Shown: positions 45,659 to 56,592, counted from the first letter of the stretch. The stretch is DNA of 64,000 bases from Kistimonas asteriae (GCF_018263925.1 NZ_JAEVHF010000011.1:98119-162118); one strand, 5' to 3'. Made by a program: numbers and translations. The notes: generated by a model not told the origin, from the letters alone.

Positions 45659-46252
45659 TTATACTACCAGACCCGGTGTACGGAGCATTCCCCAGAACGG
45701 CAGTTTCCCTCCCGGTGTAAAACAGTGCTCGACCACACGGAACCCCATTGACTGGTACAAATGCGTGTTTCGCTCTCGTTGCGTCTCCAGATAACAAGGC
45801 TGCTGCCGTCGATCCAGATCCTGCAGTTTTTCACTTAACAACTGTTTGCCAATACCGCGTCCTTGCGCGTCAGGATGGACAGCAAGAAGGTTAAGATACC
45901 AATGTGGCCAGGGCATATGATGGAAACGCACAGCCTGACAGAACAGGGAAAAAGCCTGCATCCGACTACGGTACTGCTCCTCTAACGCATAGGTGTGCAT
46001 AAAGGTCAGCTGAGGCAGCATGGGAGATACCGAGGGTGGCAGCCAGACAGCGACACCACAGACCGCATCAGAATCTGCATAGATCTCCGCGGTTTCCGGT
46101 AATGCCTTAAGATAATGGAGAAAATCCTGCTCCAGAGACGCCCTCAGATCAGGGATAGCCTGTCCATATTCAGCGAATAACTCATAATGCAGAAAAGCGG
46201 CAGCCAGAGTTTGGGCGGCTGCCGAAAAATCTGAGGAAAAAAGCCGTTTCAC
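45659..46252 (-). CDS. GNAT-family acetyltransferase
   Basis: 197 residues from a GTG at 46252 (CAGGG about 10 bases upstream); a TTG at 46279 would add 9 residues and has no ribosome site. The GNAT fold includes motif A in LLAVHPDAQGRGIGKQLLSEKL (acetyl-CoA pyrophosphate loop GRGIGK) and motif B in YLETQRERNTHLYQSMGF. It transfers an acetyl group from acetyl-CoA to an unknown amine. It is a single gene and is not in the BMP operon. Confidence 0.82.
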   Translation of the reverse strand: MKRLFSSDFSAAAQTLAAAFLHYELFAEYGQAIPDLRASLEQDFLHYLKALPETAEIYADSDAVCGVAVWLPPSVSPMLPQLTFMHTYALEEQYRSRMQAFSLFCQAVRFHHMPWPHWYLNLLAVHPDAQGRGIGKQLLSEKLQDLDRRQQPCYLETQRERNTHLYQSMGFRVVEHCFTPGGKLPFWGMLRTPGLVV

Positions 46253-46414
46253 GCCAAAACAACCCTGATTTAATCTCAATATTGGCGCAGTCTATGATGA
46301 TCGTCACCGGATCATGTTGACGCGAATCAGTCTCCGGGGTGCCATTCTTCTCAGTGCATGATGTTGCTCAAAAAAGGGGGGTTTATCCATCTATCCACAC
46401 CTTTGTGCAAGCAA

Positions 46415-47767
46415 TCACCACTCTCCAAAGTGCCGCAGGCGTTGCTGGTCAAGGTGTCGTTTATCGACCTTCAAATAGGCGGTTTGTTCTTCCACGATGA
46501 CGGTCACTTCCTTTACCCCTGAGACAGAAGCGATCTGTTCATGGACACGGACGGCTTCGGTGGGTACAACAGGAAATAAATCCATGACCAGGCTGGTGAC
46601 ATAGCGAGGCTGACGCATGGTCATCACCAACAACCACCAAATGGCTGTCGCGGAACCACACACCACCAGCACACCAAGATGTCCGTAAGACTGATAGGCA
46701 ACCCCACTCAGTGCCCCACCCAAACCTGCACCCAGAAACTGGCAGGTCGAATAGGCGCCCATTGCCGTACCACGATTTCCCGCCGGTGCCTGACGGCTCA
46801 CCAAAGATGGCAATGTGGCTTCAAGGAAGTTAAAGGCGGCAAAAAAGAGGAAAACACTAATGATCAAGCCGATCAAACTGTCTCTCTCTGACCAGGCAAC
46901 AATCTGGGCAACCAATAATAATGCAACCGCCCCGACCATCACTTGTTTCAGGCACTGCTTCCGTTCGCCGATCACAATGAGCGGCACCATCGCAACAAAC
47001 GACAGAACCATCGTCAACAGATAGACCCACCAGTGTTGTTCACGCGGCAAGCCTGCAAGGTTCTGCAGATCCAGCGGGACAGTAATGAATAGCCCCATCA
47101 GAACAAAATGAAGGATGAAAATCCCGACATCTAAACGGAGCAATTGCTGATCTTTCAACGTGGCGCTGAGTTGCCCGGTAATGGTGGCGGTTTCACGATT
47201 AAACTTCTGAATGGCGGGAGTCGGAACTCCCCATGCAACAATCACCATCGCGGCCAGGGCAGCAACAGCCGTGACCATAAACAGCCCATCTATGCCTGTC
47301 AGTCGTGTAATCAGCGGCCCCAGCACCATCGCCACACAAAATGAGACACCAATACTCATGCCAACCATGGCCATGGCCTTGGTCCGATTCTGTTCACGGG
47401 TGAGATCAGACAATAGTGCAGTAATCGCTGCTGCGACCGCTCCCGCCCCCTGAAGGAAACGTCCCGCAATAATGCCAACTATGGAATCAGAAAATGCCGC
47501 CAACAGGCTGCCCAGAAAGAAGATGGCCAGCCCGATGAGGATAACGGGTTTTCTACCGATCCGGTCTGATAACAATCCGGCAGGAATTTGTAACAGCGCC
47601 TGGGTAATACCATAGGCGCCAATCGCCAGTCCGATTAATGCGGGCGTGCTGCCCTCAATCGTATCGGCATAAACAGCCAATACCGGAAGCAACATGAACA
47701 ACCCCAGCATGCGCAGGGCGAACACAGCGGATAATGACAGCGAGGCTCTTACTTCCAGTTGATTCAT
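46415..47767 (-). CDS. MFS transporter with C-terminal YAM-like domain (YajR type)
   Basis: 450 residues with about twelve membrane helices. MFS motif A is present as GLLSDRIGRKPVI and the N-terminus starts MNQLEVRASLSLSAVFALRMLG. The soluble C-terminal ~60 residues (VRVHEQIASVSGVKEVTVIVEE) look like the small ferredoxin-like domain of E. coli YajR. The substrate is unknown. In Pseudomonas-type genomes this gene lies between ssb and uvrA; here it lies next to the SopB-like gene, 78 bases upstream on the same strand. Confidence 0.88.
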   Translation of the reverse strand: MNQLEVRASLSLSAVFALRMLGLFMLLPVLAVYADTIEGSTPALIGLAIGAYGITQALLQIPAGLLSDRIGRKPVILIGLAIFFLGSLLAAFSDSIVGIIAGRFLQGAGAVAAAITALLSDLTREQNRTKAMAMVGMSIGVSFCVAMVLGPLITRLTGIDGLFMVTAVAALAAMVIVAWGVPTPAIQKFNRETATITGQLSATLKDQQLLRLDVGIFILHFVLMGLFITVPLDLQNLAGLPREQHWWVYLLTMVLSFVAMVPLIVIGERKQCLKQVMVGAVALLLVAQIVAWSERDSLIGLIISVFLFFAAFNFLEATLPSLVSRQAPAGNRGTAMGAYSTCQFLGAGLGGALSGVAYQSYGHLGVLVVCGSATAIWWLLVMTMRQPRYVTSLVMDLFPVVPTEAVRVHEQIASVSGVKEVTVIVEEQTAYLKVDKRHLDQQRLRHFGEW

Positions 47768-47845
47768 ACAAGCTACTTATCATTCTTTAGTCGGCGAAAC
47801 AGCAGCATTGTATCAGTTGGAAGACACCTTATAGCAAGTACAGTG

Positions 47846-49687
47846 TTATGAAGCAGCTGCGCCCGAAGCCCCCCGCACCTCACGCCGGACAGTTTCATCA
47901 TCAATGCGCTGATCGATGGATTTGATATCCTCAGTTTTATATCCCTGCAAGCCGGTATTATATTCCTGGATCTCCAGGTTCCCGCTATTAAGCAGTATGG
48001 AATGCCACAATTCCTGCTCTTCGGGTGTCAGCGGGGCACCCGGTTCAGGGACGTCACCACGCAGCTCACAACGTGCAGCCAGAAACTTCACCTCCGCATC
48101 CAGCATTCCCGTACGGTCTTTACCACTCTTGCAGTTCGACAACGGAATCCCCTTTAGAAGATGGGTGAGCAGCAGGATACGGGAAGGCATTTTATAGGCT
48201 TCTCCACGATCTTTATGATGCAGTTCTTTCTGAAATATCGTTCTGATCTGCCGCTCAAGCTGCCTGACGACCCTGAACTCTCTCCGTAAGGCAGCAATGC
48301 GACCTGAAATAACCTCAAACTCCTGAGAAGTCGCCATTGAGAGCCTGCCTTCCAGTGCCTCAAGTTTGGCCGCCTGATTATTGATATACTCCATGACCCA
48401 TCCTCCGGGGATATCCGTTTTCTCTTCAGGGTTACCAATCAACCTCTCAAGGCTTGTTCGGTTCATAGCATCTGATACGTCCCATCCGACCAACGCATCA
48501 GGCACTGAAGGACCAATAGCGAAATAATTAACGCCAAAATTGAAACACAACATCCGTGTTGTCAGTCTGATCACCTGAGGGGTTCCATCCGGCCCCATAA
48601 TATCCAGTATTATTGGCTGTTTCCCCGTCAGCTGACTGAAGGCTTCAGTCTGATCAGCCAGCATTCTCCTTTCATTATCCAACCCAGATCGTATCAAGTC
48701 AGGCGTCACCAACGATGTAGATACCAAATCGAGGTGTACTGACTTTTCAGGATGAGCAAAAGCCTGCTGCAACAATTCAGGGCGGAGACTAAGCGCAGCC
48801 AGTAATGATTCCTTCGCGCGCTGTAGATTGGCGACCTTTCGTTCGTCGCCTTCTATTCCATAGGCGGAATGAATGCCGTGCCGAACCCCCTGATAGAGCA
48901 CATGCCCGGTCTCACGACTTCGCAAACTGGATGTCCAGAGATTCACGGCATGGTCTGCAGAAGTTATGGTCAATGAAGAAACACCGCCCCCCTGGTAACT
49001 GACCGGAAAAAAATCCTTATCCGTCGATACTGAGGAACGCATTTCAGCAGCAGGCGTCTGCTGACTCTCCAACATGCCAAGCGATCGATTTTCAATGGTT
49101 CCTTTTACTGCCTGCCACTTTTTTTGATTTAACCCCCTTATGATTTTGCCTTTCATTAACGGTTTCAAGTCTTTAGGGGGATACCCTGCCTTAACAAGGC
49201 GCCGCCTCAAGCTCACAGGATGCCCTTTGACTTCACGGATCAATCTTTTATCCGTCACTGGTTCGTGCGCTTGATCTTGCTCATTGGCCGTTAACAGACT
49301 TTGCAGCTCAGCTTCCAGTACATCGCGCAGTGCTAACAGTGGACGCGACATAAACCGGTTTTCATTAATCAGCTCTATCGCGACTAACAGATTCCGAACC
49401 CTGGCTTCATTTAACGCCCCCAGGCTGATAGAACTCTTCCACTTACCCGGACTGACTCGCCTTGTTGCCAAAAAGTGATCCAGGGGCTCAGATCTAATCG
49501 TACGCTCAGACAATCTCCGCGGCGTATTACCTGCACGAAACCTTGCTCTTAAATACGTAATAGGATTTCGAACGCTAATTAAACGACTAAGCCCTTGACG
49601 CCAACGAGTCCATCGTGAATTCGTCGTTTGTGTCTGATGTGAGCGATTGGGTCGCTGGTTGGAAGGGTTAACGCCTCCTGGCCGCAT
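47846..49687 (-). CDS. SopB/IpgD-type phosphoinositide phosphatase effector homologue
   Basis: 613 residues. The active site NCKSGKDRTGM (Cys519, Arg525) is the CX5R motif in the exact form found in the SopB/SigD and IpgD type III effectors. Further matches are FNFGVN (382-387), the IPGGWV segment (426-431), HHKDRGEAYK (490-499), and LLNSGNLEIQ...NTG (565-578). The basic, Ser/Arg-rich N-terminus is longer than SopB's (561 aa). Family members dephosphorylate host phosphoinositides after injection. No type III apparatus or chaperone gene is in the window. It sits between the MFS gene and uvrA, on the minus strand. Export route and activity are inferred. Confidence 0.85.
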   Translation of the reverse strand: MRPGGVNPSNQRPNRSHQTQTTNSRWTRWRQGLSRLISVRNPITYLRARFRAGNTPRRLSERTIRSEPLDHFLATRRVSPGKWKSSISLGALNEARVRNLLVAIELINENRFMSRPLLALRDVLEAELQSLLTANEQDQAHEPVTDKRLIREVKGHPVSLRRRLVKAGYPPKDLKPLMKGKIIRGLNQKKWQAVKGTIENRSLGMLESQQTPAAEMRSSVSTDKDFFPVSYQGGGVSSLTITSADHAVNLWTSSLRSRETGHVLYQGVRHGIHSAYGIEGDERKVANLQRAKESLLAALSLRPELLQQAFAHPEKSVHLDLVSTSLVTPDLIRSGLDNERRMLADQTEAFSQLTGKQPIILDIMGPDGTPQVIRLTTRMLCFNFGVNYFAIGPSVPDALVGWDVSDAMNRTSLERLIGNPEEKTDIPGGWVMEYINNQAAKLEALEGRLSMATSQEFEVISGRIAALRREFRVVRQLERQIRTIFQKELHHKDRGEAYKMPSRILLLTHLLKGIPLSNCKSGKDRTGMLDAEVKFLAARCELRGDVPEPGAPLTPEEQELWHSILLNSGNLEIQEYNTGLQGYKTEDIKSIDQRIDDETVRREVRGASGAAAS

Positions 49688-49762
49688 GTTGTCGTCCGTG
49701 TTTATTCCCCATTCTCAACACTATAGGATTACTGTTCGCAAGCAGTCCACATTAAAACCTGC

Positions 49763-49791
49763 ATGACCTGACTGTAGCGCTTCTTTATAAT
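49763..49791 (+). promoter_or_regulatory. Candidate promoter of uvrA
   Basis: ATGACC (49763-49768) and TATAAT (49786-49791) with a 17-base spacer lie 27 bases before the uvrA start. No canonical LexA box (CTGT-N8-ACAG) was found nearby. Confidence 0.5.
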
Positions 49792-49818
49792 AGCCGGTTC
49801 TCTGTAAGGAGTTGGCTT

Positions 49819-52659
49819 GTGGACCAGATAACTGTCCGTGGTGCAAGAACCCACAATCTCAAGAATATCAATCTGGATATTCCCCGCGATAAACTGATTG
49901 TCATCACTGGGCTGTCCGGTTCCGGGAAATCCTCACTGGCGTTTGACACCCTTTATGCGGAAGGTCAGCGACGCTATGTGGAGTCTCTGTCGACTTATGC
50001 ACGACAGTTTCTGTCTATGATGGAAAAGCCGGATGTGGATCACATTGAAGGCTTGTCACCCGCAATCTCCATTGAACAGAAATCCACCAGCCATAACCCG
50101 CGTTCAACGGTTGGTACGATTACGGAAGTTTACGACTATCTTCGTCTTCTGTTTGCCCGCACCGGTATTCCCCGTTGTCCCAGACACCATCACCCACTGG
50201 AAGCACAAACTGTCAGCCAGATGGTTGATCAGGTGCTCGCCTTGCCAGAGGGTGAAAAAGTCATGATCCTTGCGCCGGTTGTACGGGACCGGAAAGGCGA
50301 ACACCTGCACATTTTCAGTGAGCTGAAAAGTCAGGGCTTTATTCGCGCCCGCATAGACGGCATTGTGACCGATCTGGATACGCCACCGAGTCTGGACAAA
50401 AAACGCAAACACACGATTGAAGTTGTCGTTGACCGTTTCAAAGTGCGCGCTGACCTGCAGTTGCGTATTGCAGAGTCCTTTGAAACCGCGCTGGGTCTGA
50501 CTGATGGGTTGGTTTCAGTCAGCTTCATGGATAGCGACCAGGACGACATTGTCTTCTCTGCAAAATATGCCTGCCCAGAGTGTGGCTACAGCCTCAATGA
50601 ACTTGAGCCAAGGTTGTTTTCCTTCAACAATCCAGCCGGTGCCTGTCCGACGTGTGACGGCCTGGGGGTTCGGCAGTTTTTTGATCCGGACAGAATCATC
50701 CAGCATCCGGAACTGACCCTGGCGGAAGGCGCTATCCGTGGCTGGGATCGCCGCAGTGTCTACTATTTCCACATGCTGAAATCTCTGGCTGCCCATTGCG
50801 GCTTCGATATTGATACACCCTTCGATGAACTCTCTGCGGCACATCAAGAAGTCATTCTGCATGGTTCAGGGCATGAAGAGATCGATTTCAGCTACATCAA
50901 TGATCGTGGCGATATATACCGCAAACGGCATCGGTTCGAAGGCATCATCCCTAATTTTGAACGACGTTACCGGGATACAGATTCGCAATCCGTTCGCGAT
51001 GAGCTATCCAAATTCCTGGCTACGCAGGCCTGCCCGAAGTGTAAAGGCACCCGCCTGCGAGAAGAGGCACGGAATGTGTTTATCGAAGACAACACTCTGC
51101 CCGATATTACACGGCTGCCTGTTGAAAAGTCCCTTGCCTACTTCCAGAACCTGAGTTTACCGGGCCGTCGTGGTGAAATTGCGTCCAAAATACTCAAGGA
51201 GATTTCCGATCGTCTGAGTTTTCTGGTGAATGTTGGCCTCAATTACCTGACACTGGATCGCAGTGCAGAAACGCTGTCCGGTGGTGAAGCCCAGCGTATC
51301 CGACTCGCCAGCCAGATTGGCGCAGGTCTGGTAGGCGTCATGTATATCCTGGATGAGCCGTCTATCGGCCTTCACCAGCGTGACAATGACAGACTATTGA
51401 AAACCCTGACCCGTCTGCGTGATCTCGGTAATACTGTTATTGTCGTGGAACATGATGAGGACGCGATTCGCTCAGCAGATCATGTAATCGATATTGGCCC
51501 CGGTGCGGGTGTTCATGGCGGTTGCGTTATTGCACAAGGGGCACCGGACGACGTTATTGCGTCCCCCCAATCCCTGACTGGCCAGTATCTTTCGGGCGTT
51601 CTGGAAATTGCGATTCCAGCCAACCGGCATCCTGTGGATAAAAAGAAACTATTAAGCCTGTCAGGCTGCACGGGCAACAACCTGAAAAATGTAAACCTGG
51701 AGATCCCTGTTGGTCTGATGACGTGTATTACCGGTGTATCTGGCTCGGGTAAATCGACATTGATCAACAGCACGCTGTATCCCATTTGCGCCCATCACCT
51801 GAATGGGGCTACGACGCTCTCCTCTTCACCTTATCAAAAAATCACTGGTTTAGATCACTTCGATAAATGCATTGATATCGACCAGAGCCCCATTGGCCGG
51901 ACACCTCGCTCTAACCCGGCCACCTATACGGGCATATTCACGCCTATCCGGGAGCTTTTTGCCGGCACCCAGGAAGCACGCTCGCGGGGCTACAAACCGG
52001 GTCGGTTCAGTTTTAATGTTAAAGGAGGCCGCTGCGAAGCGTGTCAGGGCGATGGCGTCATCAAGGTTGAGATGCACTTCCTGCCGGATATTTACGTCCC
52101 CTGCGACGTCTGTAAGGGCAAACGTTATAACCGTGAAACCCTGGATATCCAATACAAGGGTAAGAGCATTGATGAAGTGCTGGATATGACTGTCGAGGAT
52201 GCTCTGGTGTTCTTTGATGCTATTCCTGCACTCAAGCGTAAACTGCAAACACTTATGGATGTCGGGTTGTCGTATATCCGGTTGGGCCAGAATGCGACAA
52301 CACTCTCTGGCGGTGAAGCGCAACGGGTTAAGCTTGCCAAAGAGCTGTCCAAACGGGATACCGGCAAAACGCTATATATCCTGGATGAGCCGACCACCGG
52401 ACTTCATTTTCATGATATCCAGCAATTGCTACAGGTACTCCACCGGTTGCGCGACCACGGCAACACGGTCGTAGTTATAGAGCATAACCTGGATGTTATC
52501 AAAACCGCTGACTGGTTGGTGGACCTTGGTCCGGAAGGGGGCGATGGCGGCGGTGAAATCATTGCAACGGGAACCCCGGAAGACGTTGCTGCAATCTCTG
52601 CATCACATACCGGTCATTTTCTTAAGCCCATTATTCAGAAGGCCAAAGCGGTGGCCTGA
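49819..52659 (+). CDS. uvrA: Excinuclease ABC subunit A
   Basis: 946 residues, close to the E. coli length of 940. UvrA is the damage-recognition ATPase of nucleotide excision repair. It has two ABC modules: Walker [10 protein letters not shown] and GVSGSGKST, signatures [12 protein letters not shown] and [12 protein letters not shown], and Walker [11 protein letters not shown] and [10 protein letters not shown]. Zinc modules appear as CPECGYS...CPTCDG and CEACQGDG...CDVCKGK. The start is GTG 49819 with AAGGAG 7 bases upstream. It is divergent from the SopB-like gene. Confidence 0.97.
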   Translation: MDQITVRGARTHNLKNINLDIPRDKLIVITGLSGSGKSSLAFDTLYAEGQRRYVESLSTYARQFLSMMEKPDVDHIEGLSPAISIEQKSTSHNPRSTVGTITEVYDYLRLLFARTGIPRCPRHHHPLEAQTVSQMVDQVLALPEGEKVMILAPVVRDRKGEHLHIFSELKSQGFIRARIDGIVTDLDTPPSLDKKRKHTIEVVVDRFKVRADLQLRIAESFETALGLTDGLVSVSFMDSDQDDIVFSAKYACPECGYSLNELEPRLFSFNNPAGACPTCDGLGVRQFFDPDRIIQHPELTLAEGAIRGWDRRSVYYFHMLKSLAAHCGFDIDTPFDELSAAHQEVILHGSGHEEIDFSYINDRGDIYRKRHRFEGIIPNFERRYRDTDSQSVRDELSKFLATQACPKCKGTRLREEARNVFIEDNTLPDITRLPVEKSLAYFQNLSLPGRRGEIASKILKEISDRLSFLVNVGLNYLTLDRSAETLSGGEAQRIRLASQIGAGLVGVMYILDEPSIGLHQRDNDRLLKTLTRLRDLGNTVIVVEHDEDAIRSADHVIDIGPGAGVHGGCVIAQGAPDDVIASPQSLTGQYLSGVLEIAIPANRHPVDKKKLLSLSGCTGNNLKNVNLEIPVGLMTCITGVSGSGKSTLINSTLYPICAHHLNGATTLSSSPYQKITGLDHFDKCIDIDQSPIGRTPRSNPATYTGIFTPIRELFAGTQEARSRGYKPGRFSFNVKGGRCEACQGDGVIKVEMHFLPDIYVPCDVCKGKRYNRETLDIQYKGKSIDEVLDMTVEDALVFFDAIPALKRKLQTLMDVGLSYIRLGQNATTLSGGEAQRVKLAKELSKRDTGKTLYILDEPTTGLHFHDIQQLLQVLHRLRDHGNTVVVIEHNLDVIKTADWLVDLGPEGGDGGGEIIATGTPEDVAAISASHTGHFLKPIIQKAKAVA

Positions 52660-52663
52660 CAAA

Positions 52664-52696
52664 ATAAAAACCCGGCTACATGCCGGGTTTTTATTT
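52664..52696. terminator. Bidirectional terminator between uvrA and the aminotransferase
   Basis: CCCGGC (52671-52676) and GCCGGG (52682-52687) form a stem with TACAT in the loop, flanked by AAAAA before and TTTTT after. It serves both convergent genes. Confidence 0.85.
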
Positions 52697-52714
52697 TATA
52701 TCTGAATTACGCCC

Positions 52715-53893
52715 TTATGCGTAAATCGCATTCGCTGCCTTGATTGACTCACCGGCTTTAAAGTTATATCCCTGCTTAAGCAATGCGGCTTCAAGTGCAG
52801 ACAGACAGCTCAACACATTGGACTTGTTCGCAGCATAGCCCATTAATCCAATGCGCCAGACCTTACCGGCAAAAGCGCCCAGTCCTGCTCCAATTTCCAA
52901 GTTATAGTCCTTTAAAAGCTGGTTTCTTACTGCAGCATCATCGACCCCATCAGGTATGACAACGGCGTTAAGTTGAACCAAACGTTCTTTTTCAGGAACC
53001 AGCATCTCCAAACCAATGGCAGCCAAGCCAGCTGTTAGCGCACGGTGATGCAGCGCATGGCGCTCCCAGGCATTTTCCAGCCCTTCCTCCTGCAAAATGC
53101 ACAAAGCCTCATGCAGAGCGTACAACTGATTCACAGGTGCTGTATGGTGGTAGGCGCGCTTCCCCTCACCTCCCCAGTAACCCATGATCAGGCTCATATC
53201 AAGGAACCAGCTTTTTACCTTGCTCTTCCTACCGTTAATCTTCGCGATGGCTGCGTCGCTGAAGCTGACTGGGGACAAACCCGGCACGCACGATAAACAC
53301 TTCTGTGAGCCGGAATACACAGCATCAATACCCCATTGATCAATATTCAACTCACAACCGCCCAACGATGTGACACTATCGACAATCGTCAAACAGTCAT
53401 GTGCTTTCGCCAAACGGCAAAGTGCTTCTGCATCGGATAATGCACCGGTTGATGTCTCTGCATGGACGAAGGCAAGAATGGCTGCATCCGGATGCTGAAT
53501 CAGCGCGTCCTCAACGCTGGCCGGATCAACCGCACGCCCCCATTCAGATTCAACGATGATGGGTACACCACCAAAACGCTCGACATTCTCCTTCATCCGT
53601 CCGCCAAACACGCCATTGATGCAAACAATAACCTTGTCACCTTCGTCTACAAGGTTTGCAAAGCAGGCTTCCATACCCGCTGACCCTGGTGCTGAAATCG
53701 GTAATGTCAGGCGATTTTCCGTTTTGAACGCATACTGAATCAGTACCTTAAGTTCATCCATCATGCGGATAAATTCAGGATCCAGGTGACCGATCGTCGG
53801 ACGGGAGAGTGCTTCTGTGATTCGCGGGTTAACATCGGAAGGGCCTGGGCCCATGAGTGTACGGCGTGGCGGATGGAATGAAGTAATTGTCAT
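52715..53893 (-). CDS. Class V aminotransferase (alanine/serine-glyoxylate type)
   Basis: 392 residues of the PLP-dependent class V family. The N-terminal GPGPSDVNPRI and the PLP lysine in GSQKCLSCVPG are typical of alanine-glyoxylate and serine-glyoxylate aminotransferases. Further family blocks are SAPGSAGMEACFANL, VDSVTSLGG and the YHHTAPVNQLYALHEAL segment. The natural amino donor (Ser, Ala or a sulphur-containing acid) cannot be read. It is convergent with uvrA and shares its terminator. Confidence 0.9.
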   Translation of the reverse strand: MTITSFHPPRRTLMGPGPSDVNPRITEALSRPTIGHLDPEFIRMMDELKVLIQYAFKTENRLTLPISAPGSAGMEACFANLVDEGDKVIVCINGVFGGRMKENVERFGGVPIIVESEWGRAVDPASVEDALIQHPDAAILAFVHAETSTGALSDAEALCRLAKAHDCLTIVDSVTSLGGCELNIDQWGIDAVYSGSQKCLSCVPGLSPVSFSDAAIAKINGRKSKVKSWFLDMSLIMGYWGGEGKRAYHHTAPVNQLYALHEALCILQEEGLENAWERHALHHRALTAGLAAIGLEMLVPEKERLVQLNAVVIPDGVDDAAVRNQLLKDYNLEIGAGLGAFAGKVWRIGLMGYAANKSNVLSCLSALEAALLKQGYNFKAGESIKAANAIYA

Positions 53894-54036
53894 GCTCTTG
53901 TATCTTTTCGTTTTTTGGGAGACAAGCTGCCAGCAGGGTTCACATGGCAGAGCAACATTCGGTAGGCAGGATACACCAGAAAAAGGTTAAGTGCGCGCCC
54001 CTCAAGGATATTCATATCGGCACTGAATTTCAGGCA

Positions 54037-54069
54037 TAAAAAAACCGGGCTTAAAGCCCGGTTTTTTTT
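54037..54069 (-). terminator. Terminator of the ribosomal alpha operon
   Basis: AAAACCGGGCT and AGCCCGGTTTT form a perfect 11-bp stem with a 3-base loop and U-tracts on both sides. It lies just after the rplQ stop. Confidence 0.85.
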
Positions 54070-54075
54070 GCTGAT

Positions 54076-54459
54076 TTACTCTTCGTCAGCTGCAACATCT
54101 GCAGGACGATCAACCAGCTGTACGTATGCCATAGGTGCATTGTCACCGTTACGGAAACCACACTTCAGGATACGGATATAACCGCCAGGACGATCCTTGA
54201 AACGGGGTCCCAGATCGGAGAAAAGCTTGCCTACGGCTGCTTTGCTGCGAAGACGGTCAAACGCCAAACGGCGGTTGGCTACGGAGTCTTCCTTAGCCAG
54301 GGTGATCATGGGCTCTGCTACACGGCGAAGTTCTTTCGCCTTGGGCAGAGTGGTCTTGATCATTTCATGTTCAACCAGGGACGCAGTCATATTACGGAAC
54401 ATCGCGGTGCGATGTGAACTCGTCCGGCTGAATTTTCGTCCACTTTTACGGTGACGCAT
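54076..54459 (-). CDS. rplQ: 50S ribosomal protein L17
   Basis: 127 residues, the normal L17 length, starting [22 protein letters not shown]17 is a large-subunit protein near the polypeptide exit tunnel. It is the last gene of the alpha operon, 30 bases after rpoA, and is followed by a strong terminator. The C-terminal acidic tail (AADVAADEE) is a common variation. Confidence 0.98.
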   Translation of the reverse strand: MRHRKSGRKFSRTSSHRTAMFRNMTASLVEHEMIKTTLPKAKELRRVAEPMITLAKEDSVANRRLAFDRLRSKAAVGKLFSDLGPRFKDRPGGYIRILKCGFRNGDNAPMAYVQLVDRPADVAADEE

Positions 54460-54489
54460 AACTCTGATTCCTTACCAGTTGCCTGGCAC

Positions 54490-55491
54490 TTAAGCTGAAA
54501 CCTTGTCGTCGCTCTTGAGGCTTGCCGGCGGCCAGTTGTCCAGGCGCATGCCCAGACTCAGACCACGAGATGCCAGCACGTCTTTGATCTCGGTGAGTGA
54601 CTTTTTACCCAGATTCGGGGTCTTGAGCAGCTCTACTTCGGTACGCTGAATCAGGTCACCGATATAGTAGATGTTCTCTGCTTTAAGGCAGTTTGCACTG
54701 CGTACAGTCAGTTCGAGATCATCAACGGGACGCAGGAGAATAGGATCGACTTCGTCTTCCTTATGCTCCGGCTCAGGTTCAGCGTCGCCTTCCAGGTCTA
54801 CAAACACCGCCAGCTGCTGCTGGAGGATAGTAGCCGCACGGCGAATCGCTTCGTCTGGCTCAATCGTCCCGTCGGTTTCAAGATCAATGACGAGCTTGTC
54901 GAGGTTTGTACGCTGCTCAACACGCGCGTTTTCTACTACGTAGGAAACGAGATGAACCGGGCTATAGGTGGCATCCAGCTGCAAACGTCCGATTGAGCGG
55001 CTCTCATCATCATCTGAACGACGTGAATCAGCAGTTTCATAACCACGACCACGACAAACCTTAAGCTTCATATTGAAATCAGCTTTTTCGCCGAGGTGAG
55101 CAATGACGTGATCCGGATTCAGGATCTCGACATCGTGGTCAGGCTGGATATCAGCAGCTGTTACCACGCCCTCACCCTTTTTGCTTAAGGTCAAGACCGC
55201 TTCATCACGACCTGCCATACGAATTGCCAGACCTTTCAGGTTCAGCAGAATATCGATGACATCTTCCTGTACGCCTTCAACAGTACTGTATTCGTGCTGG
55301 ACGCCGTCGATCTCGGCTTCGACGACAGCACAGCCAGGCATTGAAGACAGCAGGATACGGCGAAGCGCATTGCCCAGAGTATGACCAAAACCACGCTCAA
55401 GAGGCTCAAGCGTAATTTTCGCTCGGGTCGGGCTGAGCTCCTCAACATCAATGTGACGAGGAGTCAGAAATTCTGTAGCCGAGTTCTGCAT
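54490..55491 (-). CDS. rpoA: RNA polymerase alpha subunit
   Basis: 333 residues. The N-terminal domain ([36 protein letters not shown]) builds the polymerase core, and the C-terminal domain ([38 protein letters not shown]) contacts promoter DNA and activators. The start is ATG 55491 with AGGTGGGG upstream; a GTG five codons earlier was rejected. It lies between rpsD and rplQ, the standard alpha operon order. Confidence 0.98.
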   Translation of the reverse strand: MQNSATEFLTPRHIDVEELSPTRAKITLEPLERGFGHTLGNALRRILLSSMPGCAVVEAEIDGVQHEYSTVEGVQEDVIDILLNLKGLAIRMAGRDEAVLTLSKKGEGVVTAADIQPDHDVEILNPDHVIAHLGEKADFNMKLKVCRGRGYETADSRRSDDDESRSIGRLQLDATYSPVHLVSYVVENARVEQRTNLDKLVIDLETDGTIEPDEAIRRAATILQQQLAVFVDLEGDAEPEPEHKEDEVDPILLRPVDDLELTVRSANCLKAENIYYIGDLIQRTEVELLKTPNLGKKSLTEIKDVLASRGLSLGMRLDNWPPASLKSDDKVSA

Positions 55492-55521
55492 GGATGAACA
55501 CCCCACCTAGTTATCTATCCC

Positions 55522-56142
55522 TTACTTGGAGTACAGCTCGACGATCAAGTTCTCATTGATGTCGGCTGACAGATCACTCCGCTCTGGCAGCGCCTTGAAG
55601 GTGCCTTCTTTCTTCTTGGCGTCCACTTCTACCCAAGTCGGGAAACCACGCTGAGCAGCCAGTTCCAGAGCAGCGCCGATGCGCAGCTGGGTCTTGGACT
55701 TCTCACGGATGGCTACAACATCGCCGGCCTTGACCTTGTAAGAAGGAATGTTAACAGTTTTGCCATTAACGGTAATAGCCTTATGGCTGACCAGCTGGCG
55801 AGACTCCGCACGGGTAGAACCGAAACCCATACGGTAAACAACGTTATCAAGGCGGCATTCGAGCAGCTGCAACAGGTTGGAACCTGTTGCGCCCTTGATG
55901 CGATCTGCATCCTTGTAGTAGCTACGGAACTGCTTTTCCAGTACGCCGTAGATACGACGAACCTTCTGCTTCTCACGCAGCTGAACACCGTAGTCGGACA
56001 AACGACCACGACGCTGACCGTGCTGGCCAGGAATGACCTCAGCGCGGCATTTTGATTCAAACGGACGAACGCCGCTCTTCAGAAAAAGGTCTGTGCCCTC
56101 ACGACGAGACAGCTTGCACTTAGGACCTGTATATCTAGCCAT
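55522..56142 (-). CDS. rpsD: 30S ribosomal protein S4
   Basis: 206 residues with the S4 RNA-binding domain ([35 protein letters not shown]) near residue 95. S4 is a primary 16S rRNA binder and, in E. coli, represses translation of the alpha operon. No special leader structure could be confirmed here. The order rpsM-rpsK-rpsD-rpoA is conserved. Confidence 0.98.
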   Translation of the reverse strand: MARYTGPKCKLSRREGTDLFLKSGVRPFESKCRAEVIPGQHGQRRGRLSDYGVQLREKQKVRRIYGVLEKQFRSYYKDADRIKGATGSNLLQLLECRLDNVVYRMGFGSTRAESRQLVSHKAITVNGKTVNIPSYKVKAGDVVAIREKSKTQLRIGAALELAAQRGFPTWVEVDAKKKEGTFKALPERSDLSADINENLIVELYSK

Positions 56143-56158
56143 TTATCGTGACTCCTGC

Positions 56159-56548
56159 TTATACTCGACGCTTCTTGGGCGGACGGCAACCATTATGGGG
56201 AATGGGTGTAACGTCAGTGATGTTAGTAATCTTGTAGCCGCAAGCATTAAGCGCACGAACAGCAGATTCACGACCCGGGCCGGGTCCTTTAACACAGACG
56301 TCCAGATTCTTCAGACCGTATTCGGCAGCCGCACGACCGGCACGCTCAGCAGCAACCTGCGCTGCAAAAGGCGTGCTCTTACGGGAACCACGGAAGCCGG
56401 AGCCGCCGGAAGTTGCCCAGGTCAGGGTGTTGCCCTGGCGATCGGTAATGGTCACGATGGTGTTGTTAAAAGAAGCGTGGACGTGTGCTACACCATCCAC
56501 TACCGTCTTTTTCACCTTTTTCCGTGAACGAGTACCTGGCTTTGCCAT
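56159..56548 (-). CDS. rpsK: 30S ribosomal protein S11
   Basis: 129 residues starting [30 protein letters not shown], with the conserved platform motif [19 protein letters not shown] at the C-terminus. S11 sits on the 30S platform near the mRNA exit path. It lies 16 bases before rpsD and 44 after rpsM in the alpha operon. Confidence 0.98.
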   Translation of the reverse strand: MAKPGTRSRKKVKKTVVDGVAHVHASFNNTIVTITDRQGNTLTWATSGGSGFRGSRKSTPFAAQVAAERAGRAAAEYGLKNLDVCVKGPGPGRESAVRALNACGYKITNITDVTPIPHNGCRPPKKRRV

Positions 56549-56592
56549 ATCAGAAATTATCCTGTGTCAAGACAACTGGTTAAACCAGTGTA

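Noticed and set aside
47846..49687. Plain dual-specificity or tyrosine phosphatase
   Set aside because: The CX5R loop is CKSGKDR with extended SopB-specific blocks, which fits the SopB/IpgD family better.
49688..49818. LexA/SOS box for uvrA
   Set aside because: CTGTTCGCAAGCAG was examined, but its spacing (8 rather than 10 between CTG and CAG) does not fit CTGT-N8-ACAG.
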